From Candidatus Latescibacterota bacterium (GTDB taxonomy: Bacteria; Latescibacterota; UBA2968; UBA8231): DNA of 16,566 nt. The position numbers were made by a program, and so were the translations under genes. The stretch is taken from positions 26,547 to 43,112 of the forward strand of contig JAGWBY010000080.1 of NCBI GenBank assembly GCA_021295675.1, in the 5' to 3' direction. Position 1 is the first letter of the stretch; each line of letters begins with the position of its first letter. The notes under the pieces were generated by a model. The model was not told the origin of the DNA. It saw nothing but the letters and a program-made list of their open reading frames with translations, and did not search any database. This document shows positions 7,000-13,497 of this stretch, one piece after another.

Positions 7000-9207
7000 T
7001 CACAACTGTACTCGCAGGCCGCCGCGCACGGCACGGCCTCTCAGTGAGCGCAGGTCGCCGGGGTGGTCTAGGTCTCTGCGGTTGTCGAGGAGATTCTCAA
7101 TGCCCAGTCGCAGGGCGAAGGAACCCCACAGCGGCTGCTCCGCGTTCAAGTCCCACTCTTCTCCAGCCGGCGACCGCAGGGTGCCCTCGGCGTCGGCCCA
7201 CACTGCGCTGTCGCGGTGCCACTTGACCTCTATACGGCCCTGTCCGGGCGTCGTCCACTTCGCGCGGACGCGCAGGGCGTGGCGCGGTCGCCCCGGCAGA
7301 TCTCGCTGGGAATCTTGATCGCGCGCTCGCAGATAGGTGTAGCCGCCGTTGACCGCGAGCCGGTCGCCGAGCTGGGCACTCAGGCCGAACTCGATTCCGC
7401 GAGTTGTGGCGCGTCCCACGTTGTCGTACGCATAGATCGCCACCGATACGGTTTGGATGAGGTTGCGCAGGCGGTTGTGGAAGTAATTGACGCGCAGGTC
7501 TAGGGCTTCCATCGGCGCGAATTCCGCGCCCACGTTCAATCCCCAAGTCCGTTCTGGGCTCAGCGAAGGAGTGCCCAGCACTTTGTATCCGAGGTTGCTG
7601 TGGTCGAAGATGAAGTAGCGTTCCTTTAAAGAGGGGGCGCGGTATCCAGCGCCGTACGAGGCCCGCACCCTCAAGCTCTCGGAAAGCCGCTGGGCAAAGG
7701 AAATTTTCGGCGTCAGATGGAACCCGTAGCGCGAATGCCATTGCGAGCGGGCACCCCACACGACTCCGGTGTTTTCCGCTACCTGCCAGTCGTCTTGGAT
7801 GTAGGCCTCCGCAACATCTACGCGCGACGGCGGCACTTCCACCGTGTGCTGTTGCTCGCCCAAGGGCAGGGTGCGTTCGAGTGTGACTTCGAGTTCTTCG
7901 CGCGTGTGTTCCAACCCGGCTGTGAGAATGTGCGTGCGTCGCAACAGGTGGGTGGTGCGCAGTTGGTACTTGGTCAGCACGTTGTCGGTGGACCGGTCTC
8001 GCGCTTGGCGGCTGCCGATTAATTCCTCTCTACTCAAGTTGTCGAAATAGGTGCGGAAGACGTCGGCATTGGCCGTGCTTCCTTCGGCCCACTGCCACTC
8101 GGCACCAGCTCCGAGATCCACCCGCTGCATCTGGTCAGGGAAGCGCCATACGTAGGTTTTGTCGAGCGGGGCGAAGTACTGGCTGGACACTCCCTCCTCG
8201 TTCTGTGAAAGCCAGCGCGCCGAGCTTTGCAGCAACAGGTTGGGCCGCGCTTCCCAGCGCAGTTTGCCCTGCGTGAAGCGCTGAGTGTAGGCGTCGATGT
8301 CGGTGTCGGGATCGTCTGGGGAGCGATCGAGGGCTTCGAGAGCCGTTCTGGAAGCGGTGAGAGAGGCGGAAAGGCTGGAGCGCGTCAGGGCCGCTTGGCC
8401 TTCGAGCGAGGTCAAGCCCCCGGACCCCAAGCTGAACCGAACGTCGCCGCTCTGTTTCTCCTGTGGCGAACGGGTGAGGATGTGGACCACTCCGCCCATA
8501 GCCTCGCTGCCGTACAGAGCGGAATGCGGCCCCTGCACCACTTCGATCCGTTCGACGTTGCAGACGGGTAGCTTGGACAAATCGATCACCCCGCCCGGAC
8601 CGCCGATCACTCGCTCTCCATCGACTAGGATCAGGACGCGTTTGGGATCAATGCCTTGGATCATGACGCCAGAAGGAGACCCGAGATAGCCGTACAGCGA
8701 GGAATGCACGTTGAGTCCGGCCACATCTTCTAGCAGGCCCGCGACATTCTCCGCGTTGGACAGTTCAATGGCCTCGCGGGGAACGATCGCTACCGGAACG
8801 GTTAGGGTCGCTGCGGACTTAGGTCTGCCGGTTGCCGTGATCAGCGTGGCCGCTTGGGGCAGGGCTTGTGCATTGAGTGCAAAATCGAGTTGCAGGTTTT
8901 GTCCTGCGAGTAGTTCTATCTGTCGGCTCTGGGTGCCGTAGCCGATTCGGCTGACTTCGACCCGATAGCGGCCCGGCGGCAGTTCCAGCTCGTAGCGCCC
9001 TAGCGAGTCGGTGATGGTGCCCGCCTTGCCGGTGGAGACTGCGACACTGGCGTGGGCGAGGGGCCACTCGGAGTCGGCATCTACGATGGTGCCTTCGACT
9101 TGAGCGGCGCTTAGACTGAGCGGTGCTAGACAGGTGCCGCTCAGCAATAATTTCCAGATCCAATCTTTCTTCGTTGCGGACTTTTTGACCGCATGGGCGT
9201 CAGTCAT
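7000..9207 (-). CDS. hmuR: TonB-dependent outer-membrane haem receptor (HmuR/HemR-like)
   Basis: A 735-residue receptor that would import haem across the outer membrane using TonB energy. In order: signal peptide (about 1-35), a carboxypeptidase-regulatory-like beta-sandwich (37-113, 'VEGTIVDADSEWPLAHASVA'), the plug domain (about 130-248, with 'GVMIQGIDPKRVLILVDGER' and 'IEVVQGPHSALYGSEAMGGV'), and a 22-strand barrel to the C-terminus. The barrel contains 'YRAPSLKERY', matching the FRAP box of haem receptors, then His536, then 'GTPSLSPE', matching the NPNL box. A His between these boxes is the known haem ligand in HemR-type receptors. The ATG at 9207 is chosen over 9261 because 'gtgagga' precedes it and it opens the signal peptide. 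It is the first gene of the haem operon. The N-terminal extension is typical of Bacteroidetes-like lineages. Confidence 0.92.
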   Translation of the reverse strand: MTDAHAVKKSATKKDWIWKLLLSGTCLAPLSLSAAQVEGTIVDADSEWPLAHASVAVSTGKAGTITDSLGRYELELPPGRYRVEVSRIGYGTQSRQIELLAGQNLQLDFALNAQALPQAATLITATGRPKSAATLTVPVAIVPREAIELSNAENVAGLLEDVAGLNVHSSLYGYLGSPSGVMIQGIDPKRVLILVDGERVIGGPGGVIDLSKLPVCNVERIEVVQGPHSALYGSEAMGGVVHILTRSPQEKQSGDVRFSLGSGGLTSLEGQAALTRSSLSASLTASRTALEALDRSPDDPDTDIDAYTQRFTQGKLRWEARPNLLLQSSARWLSQNEEGVSSQYFAPLDKTYVWRFPDQMQRVDLGAGAEWQWAEGSTANADVFRTYFDNLSREELIGSRQARDRSTDNVLTKYQLRTTHLLRRTHILTAGLEHTREELEVTLERTLPLGEQQHTVEVPPSRVDVAEAYIQDDWQVAENTGVVWGARSQWHSRYGFHLTPKISFAQRLSESLRVRASYGAGYRAPSLKERYFIFDHSNLGYKVLGTPSLSPERTWGLNVGAEFAPMEALDLRVNYFHNRLRNLIQTVSVAIYAYDNVGRATTRGIEFGLSAQLGDRLAVNGGYTYLRARDQDSQRDLPGRPRHALRVRAKWTTPGQGRIEVKWHRDSAVWADAEGTLRSPAGEEWDLNAEQPLWGSFALRLGIENLLDNRRDLDHPGDLRSLRGRAVRGGLRVQL

Positions 9208-9226
9208 TATGTTCCTCACAGAGGAC

Positions 9227-9278
9227 AAAAAAGGCTCGGATATGCCCGGGCCGGTGCACACCGGTTCGGATGCATATC
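9227..9278 (-). promoter_or_regulatory. Leader hairpin with U-run upstream of hmuR, possible attenuator
   Basis: In the receptor leader, read on the minus strand, outer arms 'gatatgc' and 'gcatatc' (9239-9278) enclose an inner stem ccggt/accgg with a four-base loop. A run of six T follows 6 bases after the outer stem, about 20 bases before the start codon. The form resembles an intrinsic terminator placed in a 5' leader, so it could be an attenuator. I see no riboswitch consensus. The function is inference. Confidence 0.35.
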
Positions 9279-9296
9279 GGTGCTAAGTTCTCGACG

Positions 9297-9334
9297 GGCT
9301 ATTGGCGAAGTGCTGGCAGGCGCAGCCAATAGCC
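9297..9334. repeat. Perfect 10-bp inverted repeat in the hmuR upstream region
   Basis: The arms 'ggctattggc' (9297-9306) and 'gccaatagcc' (9325-9334) are exact reverse complements, separated by 18 bases. On the plus strand a T-rich stretch 'tcttttattttt' follows the second arm, so it could end plus-strand transcription, but no plus-strand gene precedes it. On the minus strand it lies upstream of the leader hairpin and could be an operator. The 190-base gap at 9208-9396 holds these two structures and otherwise no gene that I can support. No clear sigma-70 promoter is seen. Confidence 0.4.
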
Positions 9335-9396
9335 TCTTTTATTTTTGGGTACTACGTCGTACTAACTTGTTACGTTGCTCCTTCTGTAAGCCGCAA

Positions 9397-10715
9397 TCAC
9401 AGCGACTGCAAAAAGGCCACGAGCGCGTCCCGGTCGCTCTGGTCTAGTTGACGCACAAACTCCCGCGCTGTTTCCGCCTCGCCGCCGTGGAACATGATGG
9501 CTTCCATCAGCGTGCGCGCCCGTCCATCGTGCAGATACGGACCAATGCCCCACAGCGGCGGCGTGCGCCATTCGCGGCCATCGGCCTCAAAGTCGGGACG
9601 GTCGTCGGCCAACTCTTCCCCCATATCGTGCAACAGCAGATCCGTGTAGGGATGAATGGTCTGGTTGGCTAGGGCCGCAATCTCGTGGTGGCCCGTCCGT
9701 AGGGTGGGGATGTGGCATCCCGAGCACTGGGCCGCAGCAAAAACCTCTTCGCCGCGCAACGCCTGCGGATCGTCGATGTTGCGGCGGGCGGGCACCGCTA
9801 GGGTTTGCACGTAAAAGGTGTTGATATCCAAGGTCTCTTGGCCGATTTCAGGGTCGTCTTGGTGGTCGTCTATTTGCGGCTGGCCGGCGGTGGATTCCTC
9901 GGGGAAATAAGGGCTGGTGATGCCCATGTCTTGGTGGTAGGCCCCGGCGACCTGCTGCAACAGATCGGGATTGTTGGCCTTGAGGCCAAAGCGGCCCAAT
10001 TCAGTCTGTTGCGTGCGGAAGTTGTACACCCGATTGGGTCGGCCGGATATGCCGTCGCCATCGCTGTCGCCGGGGTCGGCCACTTCGAGCAGGCCGCGGC
10101 CAAAAACCGGCGGAGCCATGCGCGGCGAGAACAGGACGTCCGCCGGCAGCGGCTGATAGGTCTCCACTACATCGTACACCGGAAAGCGCAGGGAGTACGC
10201 TGTGCCGTCGGCAAAGTGGCGGGTCTCCTCAAAGTAGGTGAGGTCAATCCGCGCTTCGGGTGCGACCCCGAAAACGGCGCGGTCGCCAATCTGTTCGCCA
10301 AAGCCCGGCACGGGCTGCGGGCCACCGGGCACTTCGGGGTTGGTGCCGGGCAGGCTGACTCGCATGAGCATGGAGCCGATAAAAGGGGAGGTATCACCAA
10401 ACCCTTCGCGCCCCCGGCCATCGCGAGCGTGACAGCCCACGCACGAGGTCTGATTGAAAACCGGCCCTAGGCCGTGGTGACAAAGACCTGTTCAAAGGCC
10501 GCGTCTCCGGCCAAGAAGCGGTCTAGGTCCATCCCGTCCAAAGAGGGGATGGGGTTTTCAAACGCCAGACTGCTGGCGTCAAAAACCGTCGCCGCCCCGC
10601 CGGACAGGGCGCGGTCGTCCTCCACGGGAGTCGGGTCTAACCCCCGGTCGTCGCCGCAGTGGGTGAGCGTAACTAGAAGGCCCATATAGAGTATGGAGTT
10701 ACGGATAATGATCAT
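9397..10715 (-). pseudogene. Di-haem oxidoreductase (DUF1111/DHOR family), single frameshift
   Basis: The N-terminal frame (82 residues from the ATG at 10715) has a short hydrophobic leader ending 'LVTLTHC', a poor lipobox, then 'FDASSLAFENPIPSLDGMDL' and 'DAAFEQVFVTTA', followed by a stop at 10467-10469. Another frame picks up at 10471-10475 as 'GLGPVFNQTSCVGCHARDGR', with the first CxxCH. It continues through 'DSDGDGISGRPNRVYNF', the second CxxCH in 'AAQCSGCHIPTLRTG', and the family's C-terminal signature 'TPPLWGIGPYLHDGRART', 'LMEAIMFHGGEAETAREF'. One extra base near 10472 would join them as VFVTTGLGPVFNQ, so a single-base deletion or sequencing error is likely. The repaired protein has about 438 residues, normal for the family. 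These periplasmic di-haem proteins often sit next to imelysin genes. If the frameshift is real, both haem sites are lost, since they lie after it. Confidence 0.85.
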
Positions 10716-10757
10716 TGAGAGAGACGAGTTTAATTAGTGATGTTATGCATAGACCCG

Positions 10758-10855
10758 GGTATGAGATACTTCGGCTCCGCTGCGCTCCGCTCAGCATGAC
10801 AGAGGCTGGTGCTTTCCCGTCTTGTCATGCTGAGCGAAGCGAAGCATCTCATACC
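10758..10855. repeat. 98-bp palindromic intergenic element, copy 2
   Basis: The outer arms 'ggtatgagat' and 'atctcatacc' are exact reverse complements at the two ends. Inside are 'ctccgctcagcatgacag' and 'ttgtcatgctgagcgaagcg'. It belongs to the same family as the element at 3355-3452, with identical length and a near-identical right arm. It fills most of the 158-base gap between the imelysin gene and the di-haem oxidoreductase gene, so it may separate their expression. Nothing else is seen in that gap. Confidence 0.88.
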
Positions 10856-10873
10856 TAGGACCCGTCCGTAATA

Positions 10874-11950
10874 TCAGTTACCTAAAACCAACGGCAGGAT
10901 ATCTTCCTCCAAGGTTTGCTGGACTTTGGCTACCGCGGCCTGCGCCGTTTCGATTTGGCTCCGATCCGAGGCAATGGCGTCGCGGAAGGGCTGCTGGATA
11001 TTGCCGATCTCGTCGATGGCCGTCTGGATTTCCCGTTTGAGCCGCTGATCAAGGTCGGCGTCGGCTTGGCGGATGAAGTCGTCTAAGCCCGCTCCGGTGC
11101 CTGCGTAGTCGCCGGTATAGACGTGCTGGACGCTGCGAAGGTTGTTTTGGAAGTCGGCAATAGAATTGAAGCTAAATTGGGATTCGACGAGGCGAGGATC
11201 GTTCTCGACGAAAGGATCGGCGATTTTGCCGTTGGCTACCTCGTCGCAGATGCCGATCATGCCGCTGACCATTTCTTGGACTGCCGACTGGGCAGATGGA
11301 TACGCGTCGCTGCCATTGCCGGCATTGCGGACCTTTTGGCCAAAGTTGCCGCCGGAGGAGATCCAGCTCGTGTGCAGGGCGCGGGCCGTGGCCTGCAGGT
11401 CTTGGGTCGTGGCGATCAGATAGGCGAACTCGCGCTCGGTGAAATCGGCCGCGGTCTTGCTGCCTCCTTCGTCAAAGAGCAGGTACTCAATGGTGTGAAA
11501 GCCCTTGAGGGTGCCGTCTAGCCCGCCCACGTACGCGGGCGTCAAGTCGTTGTCGCTGGCCAATACCCCGTCCAAGTCCGTGCGGTTGACCGGCCAACTG
11601 TCGAGCGCTGGATCGTAGCCGTTGAAGTCAACTGGCCCAAAGAGAAATCCCTCGCTGGCTTCCCAGGGGATGCGGCTGGCCACCCAAGCGTCCCGGGCAG
11701 CACTGAGATTTCCATCCGTAGGATCGCTGCTCAGGGCCTCGACCGCGGCGAGCAGTTCGCCGGCCCGCTCGTCCAAGTCCGCGTACGTGGCAATGACGAC
11801 GTTGTCGGTGAAGTTGTTCAAGATGGGCGCAAAGTCGAACTCGGCCGCGGCTGGCCCGGTGGGCGCGTCGCTATCGTCGCCGCAGCCGGTAACGAACAGC
11901 AGGCTGCAAGCGACTAGGCCGATCCCCAATCGCAAGAACGTGGCTTTCAT
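10874..11950 (-). CDS. Imelysin-family (M75) iron-associated lipoprotein
   Basis: A 358-residue protein of the imelysin/ICMP family, helical-bundle proteins related to the EfeO M75 domain that are linked to iron uptake and are no longer thought to be active peptidases. The start at 11950 is chosen because 'gaaggga' lies a good distance upstream and it opens a signal peptide with a good lipobox, 'FVTGC' (lipidated Cys23). The conserved Gly-x-His-x-x-Glu motif is present as 'GFHTIEYLLF' (His152, Glu155). 'IPWEASEGFLFGPVDFNGYD' (about 94-113) is a second family block. Upstream by 81 bases is the porin, and downstream is the di-haem oxidoreductase. This set (porin, imelysin, DUF1111) recurs in bacteria and suggests iron handling at the cell envelope, though the precise substrate is unknown. 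Confidence 0.9.
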   Translation of the reverse strand: MKATFLRLGIGLVACSLLFVTGCGDDSDAPTGPAAAEFDFAPILNNFTDNVVIATYADLDERAGELLAAVEALSSDPTDGNLSAARDAWVASRIPWEASEGFLFGPVDFNGYDPALDSWPVNRTDLDGVLASDNDLTPAYVGGLDGTLKGFHTIEYLLFDEGGSKTAADFTEREFAYLIATTQDLQATARALHTSWISSGGNFGQKVRNAGNGSDAYPSAQSAVQEMVSGMIGICDEVANGKIADPFVENDPRLVESQFSFNSIADFQNNLRSVQHVYTGDYAGTGAGLDDFIRQADADLDQRLKREIQTAIDEIGNIQQPFRDAIASDRSQIETAQAAVAKVQQTLEEDILPLVLGN

Positions 11951-12031
11951 AAGGATGACTCCCTTCGGCAAAATTGAAACTTAGCGCACAGGCGACTTCC
12001 ACCAGTGCCCGGTTTCACAGTGGATGGTTTT

Positions 12032-13288
12032 TTAGAACTGAAATCCCAGTCCCAAGCTCAGGGTGTTTTCCGGGTTAAAGTGGGCGGCACCGAGTCGCCG
12101 CATGGCGTAATCGGCTTTGAGCACTACGGTTTCTTCCATGTTGTAGTTCGCGCCAACGGTATAGACCCGGCGCGCAAAGCGCGGGTTGTCGAAGGTCTCG
12201 TCCGGGACCGCGGCCATGCTGTCGTACGCGTCCAAGCGGATGAACAGGTCCAAGCGGTTGGGCGAGGGAGCAGCCAGCCAAGGCAGGACGTCGTAGCCGA
12301 CCTCGATGAAGGCCGCGTAAGCCGCCCGGGCTACCGGCGAGCGCAAGACGTCGAGATTGTTCGATAGGGTGCGGTTGCGGGCGCTGACGAGGGCGGCATT
12401 CTGCAGGTGCCCATAGAGATATAGCCCGCGCGCGCGGATCCGCCCCCAGTCGAGGCTGCCGTGCACATCGACGATGGAGACATGCGCGTCAATACCTTCC
12501 ATATCGGGTTTGGGACGGTTGTCGGCGCTGTCGCCGCGATAGCCGGAAATACCCAGCACACAGTGCGGCGCGAGCTGATAATCGAGGCGTCCGACCCAAG
12601 CCATGTTGGTCGCCTGAATCGTCTCAAAGCGCTTTTGATGGCCGCCGACGATCCAGTTTTGCGAGCTGAAACCGGTCGCGTCCAAGCCGTTGACTAGCTG
12701 TAGCTGGTAGCGCCAGTTCCAGTAGGCCCCAGAGACCTCCACGCCGGTCTCGTGCCAGAGGGCCGGGATGATGGAAGTCTCGGCTTCCGAGCGCCGGGAG
12801 CCAAAGAAATCAGCGGGATGGAAGCGATGGCTCAAGTGGCCCACGGCGACGTAGAAATGCCCCAAGCGGACGCGGAAGGCATCACTGAATGTTCGCTCGA
12901 CGGCCAGTTCCTCGACGACGACTTCGCCGCCTTTTTCGATTTCTTGCTCGAACTCGCCGAATTCCTCAAACTCCAATTCCAGCGCAGCACCAGTCCCGCC
13001 GTGCTCAAATTCCACCTCGGCTTCCAGTTCGGTATTTTTGAGCAACTCGACTTCTAGTTCGAGCGCGAGGCGGGTGATGTCGATGATGGCGCGGCTGTCT
13101 GGGGGGGAACCGCTGGGACCGCTTTTTTGGTCGGGGCCGAAATCAAAGTGGGAATAGAGCAGTTCGCCGTAGCCTTCTAGATGGAAGGACGGCTTTGCGG
13201 AGGCGTTCGCGTCCTGCACGGATAGGAAAGCGAGAAGGATAAGTAGCTGATAAATATGGAGATAAGGTTTATTGGGAGAGTGTCGCAT
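12032..13288 (-). CDS. Outer-membrane porin-like beta-barrel with a Glu-rich segment
   Basis: A 418-residue barrel protein of the phosphate-selective-porin-like type. The start at 13288 is preferred because it opens a signal peptide (about 1-30, cleavage near 'DANAS'). A start at 13417 would put a promoter-like AT-rich region inside the gene. No ribosome binding site is obvious at either. The mature chain begins 'FHLEGYGELLYSHFDFG'. Residues 78-131 are very rich in Glu ('ALELEFEEFGEFEQEIEKGG'), with ExxE-like spacing. Then come 'VRLGHFYVAVGHLSHRFHP' and 'IIPALWHETGVEVSGAYW', typical of this porin group, and 'LVNGLDATGF'. The C-terminus 'LGLGFQF' ends in Phe, as required for barrel assembly. 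It is first of the porin/imelysin/di-haem set, so a metal-related substrate is plausible but unproven. Confidence 0.8.
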   Translation of the reverse strand: MRHSPNKPYLHIYQLLILLAFLSVQDANASAKPSFHLEGYGELLYSHFDFGPDQKSGPSGSPPDSRAIIDITRLALELEVELLKNTELEAEVEFEHGGTGAALELEFEEFGEFEQEIEKGGEVVVEELAVERTFSDAFRVRLGHFYVAVGHLSHRFHPADFFGSRRSEAETSIIPALWHETGVEVSGAYWNWRYQLQLVNGLDATGFSSQNWIVGGHQKRFETIQATNMAWVGRLDYQLAPHCVLGISGYRGDSADNRPKPDMEGIDAHVSIVDVHGSLDWGRIRARGLYLYGHLQNAALVSARNRTLSNNLDVLRSPVARAAYAAFIEVGYDVLPWLAAPSPNRLDLFIRLDAYDSMAAVPDETFDNPRFARRVYTVGANYNMEETVVLKADYAMRRLGAAHFNPENTLSLGLGFQF

Positions 13289-13330
13289 GGATTGGATAAA
13301 GAGTCGTAATGTCGCTATTACAAATTTTCT

Positions 13331-13411
13331 GTTAATAGAACTAAAGTTTCCTTTGACAATCTTTTGTTTTATATACCAAACAAAAGTATAGATAGTATTT
13401 TTATCTGTCAA
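13331..13411 (-). promoter_or_regulatory. AT-rich promoter region of the porin gene with an inverted repeat
   Basis: Minus-strand candidates are TTGACA (13406-13411) with TATACT (13385-13390, spacing 15, slightly short), and TTGTCA (13354-13359) with TATTAA (13332-13337, spacing 16). Between them lies a perfect 9-bp inverted repeat, 'cttttgttt' (13361-13369) and 'aaacaaaag' (13378-13386), with an 8-base centre. It could be an operator, since it overlaps the first candidate -10. It does not fit a Fur consensus. The base composition contrasts sharply with the GC-rich genes on each side. Confidence 0.5.
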
Positions 13412-13436
13412 GGACATTATTTGATGATGTTACGCG

Positions 13437-13465
13437 GTAGGGGGCGGTTTGAAACCGCCCCCTAC
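13437..13465. repeat. Perfect 14-bp-arm palindrome between porin and glnD
   Basis: The arms 'gtagggggcggttt' (13437-13450) and 'aaaccgccccctac' (13452-13465) are exact reverse complements around a single G. It is a compact 29-bp GC-rich extragenic palindrome of a kind found dispersed in many genomes. It lies between divergently transcribed genes and so is not a terminator of either. No second copy occurs in this window. Confidence 0.8.
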
Positions 13466-13497
13466 GGTGCCGTATATTTAATGGATTTGGAGAAGCT

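Noticed and set aside
7097..7759. Long minus-strand open frame (220 residues) inside the receptor gene
   Set aside because: It is a high-GC shadow frame with Arg/Pro-rich composition, while the receptor frame carries all family motifs.
9208..9396. Cobalamin riboswitch upstream of the TonB receptor
   Set aside because: No B12-box-like conserved segment is visible, and the downstream genes point to haem.
10704..10716. Fur-box-like 'gataatgatcatt' at the start of the di-haem oxidoreductase gene
   Set aside because: It covers the start codon and first Ile codons, and only about 12 of 19 bases match the Fur consensus, all on one side.
13289..13417. N-terminal extension of the porin to an ATG at 13417
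   Set aside because: The region is AT-rich with promoter-like hexamers and an inverted repeat, and the signal peptide begins at the later ATG.
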